Source: Muscardinus avellanarius (taxonomy: Eukaryota > Chordata > Mammalia > Rodentia > Gliridae). Taken from it: DNA of 64,000 nucleotides. A program made the position numbers and the translations under genes. Location of the stretch: NCBI GenBank assembly GCA_963383645.1, contig OY726572.1, forward strand, positions 69,362,856 through 69,426,855, read 5' to 3'. Positions 22,256-32,934 of this stretch are shown one piece after another. Positions within the stretch are counted from its first letter, which is position 1. Every line of letters starts with the position of its first letter. Below the pieces are notes generated by a model. That model did no database searches and had not been told where the DNA came from. It saw only the letters and a program-made list of their open reading frames with translations.

Positions 22256-22450
22256 GCTGGGCATGATGGCACATGCCTGCAATCCCAGTACTTGGGCGAC
22301 AGAGACAGGAGGATCGCAGGTTCAAGTCCAGCCTCAGCAACACAGTGAGATCATGTTTTTTAAAAAAGGGTGGATTAGGATGTAGCTTGGAGGTAGAATG
22401 CCTGTGGATTCAATTCCAAGTACCACATATACACAAACATAAAAAATAAA
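22256..22450 (+). mobile_element. B1-dID SINE with TSD
   Basis: Plus copy with a central deletion. TSD AAAGATACA(G/A)TCTG at 22242-22255 and 22451-22464. Confidence 0.95.
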
Positions 22451-22464
22451 AAAGATACAATCTG

Positions 22465-23348
22465 AACAAGAAAATGGATGTGGCCCCCTGGTGACTACTC
22501 ACCTGCTCACACGTCTCTAGTAGTTTATTTTCACTTTCAAGTGAAGGCGACCCCAGAGTCTGTCTCCATCAACTCCTTGCCAGAGTTTCCTCTGGTCATT
22601 TCTGTGGCTCCCAAGAATCTGGTCTTTTTATTTTCTTACTCTTACTGTTTTCTGTGTCTCTGTTTATGAGAATAGTCATTTACAGAAGAGGGGTGGTGCT
22701 GGTGGTGCCAGGACAGTACAGTCCCAGAGCTCCCCAGTGGGGAGGGACAGGCCCAGCCAGAGAGGCCACAGCTGGCATACTGTGCCAGGAAAACTAAGGT
22801 TGCAGCCATGATGGGGCCAGGTCCAGGCACGTTGAGGGCCACAAAGGAGTCTCATCATCGGAGATAAGATGCAGCGAGGAAGGGGCTGGGATGAAGTGAC
22901 TTGGAAACATGGGCAGGAAACCAGACACAGCTGGGTGCAGCTGGGAAGACTTTCAGAAGAAGCTGGGATTGGATGTGGGACTTGAAGAGAGGGTAGGATT
23001 TATAGGAGTGAGGAGGAATATGAGGAGCCACTCCCTGTGAGGTGCCAGGACATATCACTCAGTGATTTGCACCTCACTAGGCATTTCTGAAGTCACTTGC
23101 CGGCTGATCAGCTTAGCCCTCAGGCTGAGGGCAATTGAGGTAACTTCCTGCAGAGTGGTCACCTGTTGCCAATTTATACTTTACAGGGTATGAGATTGCT
23201 TCTACTTGTTCTAAGCAAATCAACTGAATCCAAGTAAGGAAGAGTGATGACTCCCCCAAGCCCAGCTTCTCTTAAAAAGACTCGAAAACAAGACTGCATA
23301 GAGAATTTCCAAGCTTCAAGCAAACTATGTTTTGAATGAAGAGAGAAA

Positions 23349-23353
<5 letters not shown>
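22465..23353. other. Unassigned single-copy sequence
   Basis: No SINE for almost 900 bp. 22860-23045 is purine-rich and may be an ancient repeat (ATGTGGGACTTGAAGAGAGG). No coding support. Confidence 0.4.
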
Positions 23354-23400
<47 letters not shown>

Positions 23401-23414
23401 ATCTATCTATCTAT
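23354..23414. repeat. (AT)n(CTAT)n microsatellite
   Basis: About 22 AT units followed by four CTAT units. Confidence 0.96.
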
Positions 23415-23547
23415 AATCTCCTTGGTTAAGTATTGAATGAGGAAAGGCTTTAACTGCCTGGGTCCAGCAAAGCTCTTGCCCACAGGAAGCCTGAGATCAG
23501 GGGTCCTTAATGTAAGTGTTTACTAGGAAAATAAAACAAGAAAATGG

Positions 23548-23680
23548 TAAGCCAGTATTTGGGAGGCTGAGACTCTCAACAACCTACGGAGACCCTGTTT
23601 AAAAAAATAGAGCTGGGGGTGCAGCTCAGAGGTAGAATGCCCCTGGGTTCAATCCCTAATACCACACACACACACACACA
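23548..23680 (+). mobile_element. B1-dID SINE, internally deleted
   Basis: Plus copy missing most of the head and the central repeat. The tail GGGGGTGCAGCTCAGAGG ... ATCCCTAATACCAC is intact. Confidence 0.88.
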
Positions 23681-23740
<60 letters not shown>

Positions 23741-23742
23741 AA
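23669..23742. repeat. (AC)n(AAAG)n SINE-tail microsatellite
   Basis: About eight AC units then about 15 AAAG units, continuous with the preceding SINE tail. Confidence 0.96.
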
Positions 23743-23879
23743 AAAGAGCGAGGAACAGGAAGGGCTGGCGCCTGTGGCTAGGTGGAGGCTCGTGCTCTGT
23801 GTAAAGAGGACAGATTACATGATTACATGCACATCAAGCTTTGCTCATGGTTGCACGTTATTTTAAATCCAGCTATTTC

Positions 23880-24018
23880 AGCTGGGAGTGGTGGTGCACA
23901 CTTGTAAATCAGCGTTCGGGAGGCTGAGACAGGAAGATTGCAGCTCGTAGACAGCCTCACCTACTACTTAGTGAGGACCTTTGCAACTCAGTGAGACCCT
24001 GTTTCAAAAAAATAAAGA
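23880..24018 (+). mobile_element. B1-type head without ID tail
   Basis: GCTGGGAGTGGTGGTGCACAC to CAGTGAGACCCTGTTTC plus A-run. The ID portion is absent, so this is a 3'-truncated or alternatively primed copy. Confidence 0.85.
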
Positions 24019-24409
24019 CACGGAAAAAGAAAATGACAAAGACCAAAAAGACAAACAACAAAACTACCTGTCCAGTGAGGACCTGGTGCTCCATAGCCCT
24101 GGGATCTCGGTCCAGGGCCTAACATCCCTTGGTGGGGGTGGGGTGGCCTAGCCCACATTCTGTGAAAGGAACTGTTCCTCCCTCCTGGGGATGCCCTGGA
24201 GGCAGTACAGTGTCCTGAGAAGCCCAGAGAGCACAAGCTTTCATCTGCCCACCTTCCCTGTCCCAGGGCCTGCAGTTGGGCTCATTCTACCATCCCCAGC
24301 TGCTGGGGGCTGTCATCCCCAGCCTTTAGAGCAGCCCCTGCCTTGGGAAAGTCCTCAAGCTCCAGCCAGTCCCGCCTTTTGTCCACCTCCACACTGAGCT
24401 CAGACTGCC
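24019..24409. other. Unassigned single-copy sequence
   Basis: C-rich, no repeat or exon recognised. Confidence 0.45.
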
Positions 24410-24605
24410 GGGGTGAGAAAGTGGCTCCATCTATGTAGACAGGGCTCCAGTCCCAGTTCTCCCACGTCCTGTTAAAGGGGGCAAGTCACTTACTCTTTCT
24501 GAGCTACACGTTCTCTAGCTATGAGATAGGGAAACGACAACAGTGACCCTCGGAGAGCTTTGGGAATTAGAGATAATAAACAGAAGATGCCTGGTGCAGT
24601 ATGTC
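24410..24605 (+). mobile_element. MIR element
   Basis: GGGCTCCAGTCCCAGTTCTCC, GGGGGCAAGTCACTTACTC and TTAGAGATAATAAACAGAAG follow the MIR core and 3' part. Confidence 0.85.
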
Positions 24606-24825
24606 CTCTAACGGCCATGCGTGCCTGTGGGGTCAGGGACTTTGCTTGCTTTTTCTTTCGTACCTTTGTTTTTTTTTTTCTCCTGGTTATAAATCTTAAA
24701 CACACTCAATGTAAAAGTTCATAAAATATGGAAAGGCAAAAAGGAGAAAATGAAACCATGTGTACTCTGTCCACCCAGAGGTATTGTGAACATTTTGATT
24801 TCTTTCTTTTCTTTTGTTTTCTTTT

Positions 24826-25005
24826 TTGTGGTACTGGGGATGGAACCCAGGGGCCTTCTACCTCTGGGCTACACTCCCAGACCTAGTTTATATTTTATTT
24901 GGAAACAGAGTCTCACTAAGTAGCTGAGGCTGGCTTCGAACCTGCGTAATCCTGTCTCAGCCCCCCAAGTACTGGGATTACGAGCCTGTGCCACCACACC
25001 CAACT
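24826..25005 (-). mobile_element. B1-dID SINE, short central form
   Basis: Minus copy in which one of the two CTTAGTGAG direct repeats is lost. This simple deletion differs from the fold-back variant. Confidence 0.94.
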
Positions 25006-25038
25006 ATTTTCTTCTTGAATAAACAGTCATAGTCCTCG

Positions 25039-25059
25039 GTAAACAACAATAACAACAAC

Positions 25060-25093
<34 letters not shown>
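25039..25093. repeat. (AAC)n(CA)n microsatellite
   Basis: Irregular AAC units then about 17 CA units, not adjacent to a SINE. Confidence 0.93.
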
Positions 25094-25094
<1 letters not shown>

Positions 25095-25334
25095 CCTACT
25101 AAAATGTGCACCAGTCACCTTGCTATAGTCTGAGCCTGGACTGTTCCCCAGTGACCCCCAGCCTGTGGCTCTACTGGGAGGGAGTGGAATCTTGAAGGGT
25201 TGGGGAAGACTGGGAGGAAATTAGGTCACTGAGAGTATGAGCCCAGCCCCTTCCAAAAGCAAGAAGCTAATTAACTAACCATGGTCTAAATCCTTTAAAA
25301 CTGTAGGCCAAAATAAGCCTTTGCTATTTGGGGA

Positions 25335-25690
25335 GGTGGGATTGAACCCAGGGCCTTGTGCATGCTAGTCAAGTGCTCTACCACTGATCTACATCCCCAG
25401 CCACTTAACCCCCCTACTTTTGGTAATAGAAATTGAACTCAGGGGAGCTCTACCTCTGAGAGCTACAATCCCAGCTATATTCTATTTTTTATTTTGAAAC
25501 AGGGTCTTCCTAAGTTGCCGATGGTCTTGCTAAATTTCTGAGACTGGCCTTGAACCTGCGATCCTCCTGTGTCAGCCCAGTCTTTTTTATTTTGCTTGGA
25601 GATGAGGTCTAAGTTTCCAGGCTGGCTTGAACTTAAGATCCTCCTTCCTCAGCCTCCTCAGTAGTTGGCACTACTGGTGGTCGCCACTGA
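25335..25690 (-). mobile_element. Old B1-ID SINE split by another SINE
   Basis: ID tail with the classic ID middle (CTTGTGCATGCTAGTCAAGTG) at 25335-25402. A decayed B1 head follows at 25581-25690. Confidence 0.75.
25413..25580 (-). mobile_element. B1-dID SINE, 5'-truncated, nested
   Basis: Minus copy stopping at GTGTCAGCCCAG, so the first ~45 bp of the head are missing. Confidence 0.82.
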
Positions 25691-25726
25691 GTTACTCCTT
25701 TTCCTATCTTAAAGTTGATTAACTCA

Positions 25727-25937
25727 GCTGGGCGTGGTGGCGCACCCTTGTAATCCCTGCGCTTGGGAGGCAGAGACAGGAGTATTGCGCAGGTTTGAAG
25801 CCAGCCTCAGCTACTTAGTGAGGCTCTCAGCAACTTAGTGAGACCCTGTTTTCAAATAAAATATAACATAGGTCTGGGAGTGTAGCTTGGAGGTAGAAGG
25901 GTTTCCAGGAACCCCAGTACCACCAAAAAAAAAAAAA
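25727..25937 (+). mobile_element. B1-dID SINE, mosaic of two subfamilies
   Basis: Plus copy whose body is the standard long form (CAGCTACTTAGTGAGGCTCTC present), but whose tail is the fold-back form GAAGGGTTTCCAGGAACCCC. Exact 16-bp TSD AAAGTTGATTAACTCA at 25711-25726 and 25938-25953. Confidence 0.96.
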
Positions 25938-26081
25938 AAAGTTGATTAACTCAGGTATTGTTACAGTGATGCAAACTGGACTGACCCCTACCCATTGGAA
26001 CCAAAGAAAGAGTTTTCGAATTTGTTTGTTGCTGGTCGGAGTATCACTGCAACCCACCAATGTGTTGCGGTACACCGGGTC

Positions 26082-26265
26082 CCAAAGTGTGGTCTCCGGC
26101 CTGGCAGCATCACTTGGGAACTGGATGGATGTTCACAGTCTCTGGCTGCCTTGTAGATCTGCTGGGTAATCAGAAAGTCTTGAGGTGGTACGCAGCAATC
26201 TGCATTGTAGTAGGACCTCCAGGACATTTTGCAGCCCACTCAACTCTGAGAACCACTCTTAGAAA
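26082..26265 (+). mobile_element. MER5A-like hAT-Charlie element
   Basis: CCAAAGTGTGGTCTCCGGCC, GCAGCATCACTTGGGAAC and the 3' end TCAACTCTGAGAACCAC fit the MER5 consensus with its inverted ends. Confidence 0.8.
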
Positions 26266-26538
26266 GAAATCTTCTAGAACTGCTTTCACGAGTTAAGAAT
26301 TTAGGAAGCTCTTGCCCTCTAAGGTCTCAGGAGTCTTGAGCCATGTACCTAAAACAGACGCTGCCAAAAAAGAATGAATCTCGGAAAAACATTTTTCTTG
26401 TTGAACTGAGACATCATATTGAAGACAGTTTTATCTTAAATGTCTCTGGGCCACTTTTAAAAGGAAATTTGGGCCACACATCTAATTCTCTTCTAAATTC
26501 TAAAGTGGAATGTGATTTGCTCTAATTGAAACCTTTTC

Positions 26539-26539
<1 letters not shown>

Positions 26540-26602
<63 letters not shown>

Positions 26603-26812
26603 ATTTTTCTTTTTCTTTTCTGTACTAGAGATGGAACCCAGGGGCATTCTACCTCCCGCAACATCCCTATTTTTTTATTCTTTATTTTGAAACAAGGTCT
26701 CACTGAGTTGCAAAGGGCCTCACTAAGTAGCTGAGGCTGTCCGCAAACCAAGATCCTCTGGTCTCAGCCTCCCAAATGCTGGGATTACAAGCGTGCGCCA
26801 CCACGGCCAGCT
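26540..26812 (-). mobile_element. B1-dID SINE with (TTTC)n tail and long TSD
   Basis: Minus copy, body about 26617-26812, tail expanded to (TTTC)n at 26540-26602. TSD of 19 bp, TCTA(A/G)TTG(A/G)AACCTTTTCT, at 26521-26539 and 26813-26831. Confidence 0.96.
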
Positions 26813-26831
26813 TCTAGTTGGAACCTTTTCT

Positions 26832-27861
26832 GTGTGACAGGTCTACTCAGTGATACCAGAGAATACTCACTAAGTCCTGTGTCTGTCGTTCATTCAAATG
26901 GTCACTACTCAGCTCTTTGAAGTACATATTATTTGCAGTGTCTAGCAGTCCTTTGCGCATTAGGATAGAACTGACCTGTTTTTGTTTTGTTTTGTTTGCT
27001 TTCGGATTTCATTTAGAAAATGTGGTTTTTCAGTGCATTGTAATAGGACCATTTTCAATGACACTTGGAAAATTATACTTGTAAAACATTTGGGTGAAGT
27101 AGGTGAGGTTTTCCTCTAGGACTTGGTAAATGGTTGAAGTGCCCTTGAGCTTCTTTCACACTAGTGCCTGGATTAGGAAAGAGTTTCCAGGATTTTGTTG
27201 CCCTCCTTGAGTTCCAGCCTCCAGGTGCAGAGGAATCCTATCTCAACGGCAGGAAGGATTGTGGGAGACAGAAACGGTCCAGTGGAACTCTTTGAGATAT
27301 TTTAGGGCAATGAAAGGAACCCTGGAAGAAGAGACTGCAATAAGTCTTTTGGGTCCAAGCTCAAAGGGAGAAGAAGACAGCTTGGTCAAATACTACTGAC
27401 AGAGTTTGGCTTCAGTTCCAGACAAGATTCTAGACTCAATCATTTAAAATAATAGTAACAATAACAAAGTTTGGGAGACTTTCGGACTAGCGGCCATTGC
27501 TGGTGTTGAGATGGTGATTTTGAAAACAAAGTATGTCAGCCTGACCTTTTTTCTTTTTTTCTTTCTTGATATTGTTTCTAGACTTATTTGTTAAGGAAAT
27601 ATGATAGGCACAAGCCTGGTGCATGGTAGAGACTTAATTGGTACTTGTTGACCCAAGGAACAAGGGCTTTTGTAAGGCTTTTGACAAGAACTTTCATAAC
27701 CTGGTTAATAAAACCATAGCATAATGCAGGCTGGATATAAGGGCAATAAGCTGGTTGGAATCGCCCAACAAATGGCATTTATACCTGCTGGGAGGCAGGG
27801 TCTGAATACTGCGCCATCATCGCCAGAAAGCTCTATATGACATGGGTTCAGAATAGAGAAC
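26832..27861. other. Unassigned single-copy sequence
   Basis: One kilobase without a SINE. A (TTTTG)n run lies at 26981-26998. No exon or repeat recognised. Confidence 0.45.
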
Positions 27862-28055
27862 AGGCGGAGACTGGAGGTTTGGGGTTCAGACAGCCTCAGC
27901 TACTTAGCGAGGCCCTTCACAACTCAGTGAGACCCTGTTTGAAAAATAGAACAGGACTACAAAATAGCACTGGGGGGTTAGCTTGGAGGTACAATGCCTC
28001 TGAGTTTCATCCGCAGTACCCCAAAACAAATAAATAAATAATAAATAAATGAAAG
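27862..28055 (+). mobile_element. B1-dID SINE, 5'-truncated
   Basis: Plus copy starting mid-head (GGAGACTGGAGGTTTGGGG). Tail TTAGCTTGGAGGTACAATG, ending in (AAAT)n. Confidence 0.88.
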
Positions 28056-28258
28056 AGAACAGGCTCTTGAAACCACACAAGCTATTGCGCTGAGGAATGG
28101 GGTCCAGATGGACACACGTACTTAGCAAGTTTGACAATTCTTCTTCACCCTGAATATAAGCAACATATATTCATTGTAGGCACTCAGAGCTACGAAAAGC
28201 CAAAGAAGAAAATTAAAGAATTTATGACCTCCCTGATCTGAATGCAAACATTGCTGAT

Positions 28259-28470
28259 TTTTTTTTTTTTTTTGTACTGGGGATGGAACCCAGGGGCATT
28301 GTACCTCCAAGCTACACCCTCCACCCTATTTTTTAGTCTTTTATTTTGAAACAGGTCGCACTGAGTTTCAAAGGGCCTCACTAAGTAGCTGAGGCTGTCT
28401 GCGAACCACGATCTTCCTGTCTCAGCCTCCCAAATGCTGGGATTACAAGCGTGCACCACCATGCCCAGCT
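28259..28470 (-). mobile_element. B1-dID SINE
   Basis: Full-length minus copy, body 28274-28470, T-run 28259-28273. Confidence 0.95.
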
Positions 28471-28516
28471 TAATAGTAGCAAATATTAATGAAGCATTTT
28501 ACAAAGGCCCAGGTAT

Positions 28517-28690
28517 GCCGGGCGTGGTGGCGCACGCTTGTAATCCCCGCGCTTGGGAGGCTGAGACAGGAGGATCACACAGGTTCAAAGCCAGCCTCAG
28601 CTACTTAGTGAGACCCTGTTTCCAAATAAAGGATAAAATAGGTCTGGGAGTATAGCCCGGAGGTAGAAAATCTCCTGGCTTACACACACA
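28517..28690 (+). mobile_element. B1-dID SINE, short central form
   Basis: Young plus copy (GCCGGGCGTGGTGGCGCACGC). One CTTAGTGAG repeat lost; tail end decayed into (CA)n. Confidence 0.93.
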
Positions 28691-28715
28691 CATGTATTAT
28701 TTCAAGTGTTTTATT

Positions 28716-28928
28716 TATTTATTTATTTTGGCACTGGAGATTGAACCCAAAGATATTCTATCTCTGAGCTATACCCCCAGCCCTGAAAACTTTTTTTTAA
28801 ACTTTTATTTTAGGGTCTCACTAGGTGCTGAGAGTCTTACTAAGTTGCTGAGGCTGATCTCAAACCTGTAATTCTCCTGTCTCAGTCTCCCAAGTGCTGG
28901 GATTATAAGCGTGCACCACTATGCTTAG
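28716..28928 (-). mobile_element. B1-dID SINE
   Basis: Minus copy with (TTTA)n tail. TSD (A)GTGTTTTA flanks it near 28706 and 28927. Confidence 0.93.
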
Positions 28929-29184
28929 TGTTTTAAATATATCATATTTTAACCTCAAAACAATCTATTGAGGTATGATTTGATATTATCCCCATTTTAC
29001 AGATGAACACACTGAACCATAGTGAATTTGTCCCAAATTACCCAGAAGCCAAGTGGTAGGAGCAGAGATTTCTCTCTTCTGATGCCAGTTAGACAGTTTA
29101 CATTGATTCTATGGAAATGGAATAATTAAAAAGTCATCTGAAAACAAAATTGGATTGACTTTTATGTTACAGTGTAAATTAGTA

Positions 29185-29186
<2 letters not shown>

Positions 29187-29225
<39 letters not shown>

Positions 29226-29422
29226 GGGGATGGAACCCAGGGGCATTCTACCTCCGAGCTACACCGCTACACCCCCGGTCCTATTTTTTAGTCTTTATAT
29301 ATTTTTTTGAAAAGGGTCTCACTGATTTGCGAGGGGCCTCACTAAGTACCTGAGGCTGTCCGCAAACTGTGATCCTCCAGTCTCTGCCTCCCAAATGCTG
29401 GGCATGCGCCACCACACCTGAC
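29187..29422 (-). mobile_element. B1-dID SINE with (GT)n tail and exact TSD
   Basis: Minus copy, body 29221-29422. CTACACCGC is duplicated in its tail. TSD AATTAGTATA at 29177-29186 and 29423-29432. Confidence 0.96.
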
Positions 29423-29496
29423 AATTAGTATAAATTGTAAATGAATCAAAAACTTAAATATAAAAGATGAAATCCTTTTTGTTCTTTTTTTCCCCC

Positions 29497-29581
29497 TCTG
29501 TGATCCTGGGGATGGAAATACAGGGCCCGTGCGTGCTCGGCAAGTGCTAGGTATAACCAATGGAGTTACACCGTAAGCCCC
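29497..29581 (-). mobile_element. ID element, old
   Basis: ATCCTGGGGATGGAA, CCCGTGCGTGCTCGGCAAGTGC and the tRNA-like start GAGTTACACCGTAAGCCCC on plus read as a minus ID without B1 head. Confidence 0.75.
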
Positions 29582-29617
29582 AAAGATGACATTTTAAATA
29601 TCAAAACCAGTTGGTTC

Positions 29618-29790
29618 TGAACGTTGGCTGAGCTTTGAACTACCTGGGGGAGTTTATTTAAGAATTACCAATGTTTGGCTTTCCTCACCCCCACACTACT
29701 TAAATCAGAATCCCTAGAGATAAGCCAGGGAGGCTTGGGTTATTTTTTTTAAAGCTCCCCTGGTGATTGGAATGCAACCAGCGGCTGAGA
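29618..29790 (+). mobile_element. MER5A-like hAT-Charlie element
   Basis: TTGGTTCTGAACGTTGGCTG, AAATCAGAATCCCTAGAG and AAGCTCCCCTGGTGATTGGAATG match MER5 order. Confidence 0.8.
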
Positions 29791-29880
29791 GGCACCTACC
29801 AAAAGAAAAATGGATAGACTTAAACAACATTTGGGAGAGAAAAAGCTTTTCTATGTATAAGACTCAAAGGTTCTGAAGAA

Positions 29881-30045
29881 GCCAGGTATGGTGGCGCATG
29901 CTTGTAATCCCAGCATTTGGGAGGCTGAGACAGGAGGATCTAGGTTTGTGGACAGCAACTTAGTGAGACCTCGTTTCAAAATAAAGAATAAAAATTGGGC
30001 TCGGGGTATAGCTTGGAGGTAGAATGCCCCTGGGTTCTATCCCCA

Positions 30046-30088
<43 letters not shown>
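29881..30088 (+). mobile_element. B1-dID SINE with (CA)n tail
   Basis: Plus copy missing the CTCAGCTACTTAGTGAGGCCC block. Tail runs to CCCCAGACACAC and (CA)n 30047-30088. Its 3' flank is repeated in inverted form at 39765-39826. Confidence 0.93.
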
Positions 30089-30090
<2 letters not shown>

Positions 30091-30250
30091 CTAAAAAAAC
30101 CACAGATCCATTCAGTAGTGGGGAATCATTATTTAATAGGCACAGAGTTTCAGCTTAGAAAGATGGAAAGTTCTGGAGACTGGTGGTTGTACAAGAAAGT
30201 GAATGCACTTAATGTCGTTGAACTGTATACTTAAAATGGTGAGGATGGTA
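30089..30250 (+). mobile_element. L1M 3' end relic
   Basis: GGCACAGAGTTTCAGCTTAG, GATGGAAAGTTCTGGAGAC and GAACTGTATACTTAAAATGG follow the L1M 3'UTR consensus. Confidence 0.75.
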
Positions 30251-30254
30251 AAAT

Positions 30255-30325
30255 TCAGAGTGCGGATACAGCTCAGCAGTAAAGTGCTTGTCTAACTTGC
30301 ATGAGCCGAAAGGTTTGCACCACAA
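30255..30325 (+). mobile_element. ID element
   Basis: AGAGTGCGGATACAGCTCAGC ... GTGCTTGTCTAACTTGCATGAG ... TTGCACCACAAAAG. A free ID SINE, no B1 head. Confidence 0.82.
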
Positions 30326-30386
30326 AAGAGTAAAGATGGGTAAAAAAAAAAAAAAAAGAAAAAAAAATATATATATATCAGACAAA

Positions 30387-30601
30387 TTTTTTATTTGCGG
30401 TTCTGGGGATTGAACCCCAGGGCATTCTACCTCTGAGCTACACCCTGAGCCCTGCTTTATTTTCTGTTTTGAAGCAGGGTCTCAGTAGGTTGTTGAGAGT
30501 CTTGCTACACTGCTGGGTTGGCCTTGAGCTTACAATCCTCCTGTCTCAGCCTCCCAGCTGCTGGGATTACAGGCATGCACCACCACGACCTGCAGGGGCA
30601 G
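30387..30601 (-). mobile_element. B1-dID SINE
   Basis: Older minus copy. CAGACAA recurs on both sides (30380 and 30600). An A-run/(AT)n 30337-30378 precedes it. Confidence 0.9.
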
Positions 30602-30609
30602 ACAATTCA

Positions 30610-31240
30610 TAGAAGAGAAAATATTTATAGAAAGGAAAATATTAGTATCATTTTTAAATACATGGAAAAAGCCCATTCTCAACAATGGTAACAGAAAAAT
30701 GAAACTAAAATATCATTTTCACTTAGATTGAAGGGGATTAAAGAATTATTGGGTAACCCAATTGTTGGCAAGAGCTCAAGAGAAATGACACTCATTTCTT
30801 ACCGGTGGGAGCATACATTGATAACTTTTTGTGTGTGTGTGGTACTGGGATGGAACCCAGAAGCTTTCTACCTCCAGGTTACACTCCCAGACCTATTTTA
30901 TACTTTATTGGAAACAGGGTCTCACTAAAACTGCTAAGAGCCTCACTAAGTAGCTGGACTGGCTTTGAACCTGTATGATCTTCCTGTCTCAGCCTCCCAA
31001 GTGCCACCATGTCTGGCTAATTGATAACATTTTTTTGGTGGGTCTTTTTGGAAAAATCAGTTGAAATTCTAATGTAGACACAATTCAATCTAGGAATTTT
31101 TCCTACAGTAATATTCATATACAAAATAACAGATGTATAGCATTATTAACTTCAATTATGTGAAATAGCATAAGGGAAATTCAAACATCTACCAACTGAA
31201 GACTTGTCAAATTTTTGTATGTTCATTGCATGTTCCTTGA
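30610..31240 (+). mobile_element. Old L1 (L1M) 3' fragment split by a SINE
   Basis: TTGTTGGCAAGAGCTCAAG, GGTGGGAGCATACATTGATAAC, TTTTTGGAAAAATCAGTTG, CTAGGAATTTTTCCTACAG and ACATCTACCAACTGAAG match the 3' L1 consensus order. Confidence 0.8.
30836..31019 (-). mobile_element. B1-dID SINE with exact TSD
   Basis: Minus copy missing the TGCTGGGATTACAAGC block of the head. TSD ATTGATAAC at 30827-30835 and 31020-31028. Confidence 0.94.
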
Positions 31241-31261
31241 GGTCCTCTGTTGATATTAATA

Positions 31262-31264
<3 letters not shown>

Positions 31265-31309
<45 letters not shown>
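31265..31309. repeat. (AT)n microsatellite
   Basis: About 22 pure AT units, not next to a SINE. Confidence 0.96.
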
Positions 31310-31311
<2 letters not shown>

Positions 31312-31534
31312 ATATCAGATCTAGATAACCTTATCTGGAATGATTAAGTGAAAATAGCAAGTGTCAAAGAAGAGACAGGAGATACATAGACAAAATTCTA
31401 GCCAGTAAGAAATGGGTACGTTGTTTACCAGTCTGAGAAGAGGCCTGGGATTAAAGTAGAAAATTTTCATTGTGTGTTTTTTCATATTATTGTTTTTAAA
31501 ATATCTTGTAAACATTTAATTTCTTTAGGAGAAT

Positions 31535-31718
31535 TTTTTTTTTTTTTGGGTATGTGTGTGGTATACTGGGGATTGAACCCAGGGCCATTCTGCCTCCAAG
31601 CAACACCCCAAGCCCTTTTTATTTTTTCATTTTGAAACAGGGTCTCACTAAGTTGCTGAGTGGCTTACTAAATTTCTGAGGCTGGTCTTGAACCTGCGAT
31701 CCTCCTATCTCAGCTTCT
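31535..31718 (-). mobile_element. B1-dID SINE, 5'-truncated
   Basis: Minus copy with T-run tail. It stops at CATCTCAGCTTCTC, losing ~45 bp of head. Confidence 0.88.
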
Positions 31719-32503
31719 CTGGGGAGGGAAAAAGCAATATGAAATGGAATCTAGAAGGGACAAAGAGTCAAGAATTTGTTGTTGTGTGATTGTGGGCTTA
31801 TTTATAAACAGTAGGGGAAGACTTGGGTGTGTTTACTACGTGGTGTAGAGATAAAATCAGCAGAAAGGAAAAAGACTGTTGGAGTCAGTTCACTGGGGAG
31901 GAGGGCAAGGGTGAAGAAAGGTCCAGGAGAGAGGCCTCCTTCTAAGATGGACAAGACACAGGGAGGACTTGTCCCCAGATGACGAAACTGGGGGCCTGGA
32001 TGGGTGGACAACCCCCCTGCCTCAAGGTCTCTATTTCCTCTGGAAAAGAGTAGATAATGTATCTTACTGCCGGGAGGGAAGAGATGGATGGCCCAAAGGG
32101 CATGAGGACAGAGTTAAGATGTAGAGCAGCTGTTGCTCGAAAGCCAGCTAGTTGAGATGATAAGAGCTGGGCAGATGGTCCCCTAATCCCCAGCCATGGC
32201 AGTGGTCCTGGCTGAGAAGTTTTCTCCAGCAATTTCCAGCAACTGGGACTCTGCACAGGGGGCCGGAAGAAAGTGCAAAGGAAGGAGCTGGAGGGCTGGG
32301 GATGTCAGAGAAGAGGTCTCAGGTGTGTGGGAGAGGTCGAACTGTTATGTCCTGAAGTTGCTCTTGTTCCCCCCAGTGGATTGGGACCCCCCTTTGACCA
32401 GGGCAGGAAGCTCCATCCCATCCCATGTCCACATCTCATAACCCGGAGGGCCCTAATGAGTGCCTGATCAAGGCCATGCTCAAAGAATAGTTCTCACACT
32501 GCT
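31719..32503. other. Unassigned single-copy sequence
   Basis: Purine-rich plus strand, no repeat recognised. Overlapping 64-104 codon frames on both strands have no visible domain. Confidence 0.45.
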
Positions 32504-32640
32504 CAGTTGGGCTGGGGATGTAGCTCAGTGGTCAAGCACTTGTCGGTCAGGCAAGAGGCCCTAGGATCGGGATTCCCAGTACCACAAAAACAAACAAAAC
32601 CAAACACCAAGCAAACAAACACAATCCCCAAACAACCAAG
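32504..32640 (+). mobile_element. ID element, young-looking
   Basis: TTGGGCTGGGGATGTAGCTCAGTGG carries a perfect tRNA-type A box (TAGCTCAGTGG). The middle is CAAGCACTTGTCGGTCAGG and the end CCCAGTACCAC. The B box region GGATCGGGATTCCC is damaged. An irregular AAC-rich A-tail follows to about 32640. Confidence 0.93.
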
Positions 32641-32714
32641 AAAAAAAAAAAAAAAGAAAGAAAGAAAGAAAGAAAGAAAAACGTGTCTTACTACTTTATC
32701 AGGAGTTTTTTTGG

Positions 32715-32920
32715 TTTTTTTTTTTTTTCTTTTTTTGGTGGTACTGGAGTTCCTGGAAACCCTTCTACCTCCGGGCTACACTCCCAGACCTATTTTATAT
32801 TTTTCTTTATTTGGAAACAGGGTCTCCTAAGCCAGCAAGGCTGGCTTCGAACCTGCGCGATCCTCCTGTCTCTGCCTCCCAAGCACAGGGATTGATTAGG
32901 AGCGTGCCACCATGCCCGGC
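32715..32920 (-). mobile_element. B1-dID fold-back variant
   Basis: Minus copy, body 32737-32920. Body hairpin AAGCCAGC-AAG-GCTGGCTT and fold-back tail GTTCCTGGAAACCC on plus. An 8-bp insertion lies in the head (GGGATTGATTAGGAGCG). TATCAGGAG flanks it near 32697 and 32923. Confidence 0.94.
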
Positions 32921-32934
32921 TCTATCAGGAGACT

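Larger units (their letters stand above)
25105..25985 (+). mobile_element. ORR1-type MaLR LTR, heavily invaded
   Basis: LTR pieces at 25105-25325 (CCCAGTGACCCCCAGCCTG, GGAAATTAGGTCACTG, CTGTAGGCCAAAATAAGCC) and 25690-25726 plus 25938-25985 (GTTGATTAACTCAGGTATTG, ACAGTGATGCAAACTGGAC). Three SINE insertions separate them. Confidence 0.8.
28474..29085 (-). mobile_element. MIR relic split by two SINEs
   Basis: Pieces at 28474-28516 (ATTAATGAAGCATTTTACAAAGGC), 28690-28715 and 28929-29085 (TTATCCCCATTTTACAGATGAAC, CCAAATTACCCAGAAGCCAAG) read as one MIR on minus. Confidence 0.82.

Noticed and set aside
32504..32590. Possible functional tRNA gene
   Set aside because: The A box is tRNA-like, but the B box is damaged, there is no cloverleaf, and an A-tail follows; it is an ID SINE.
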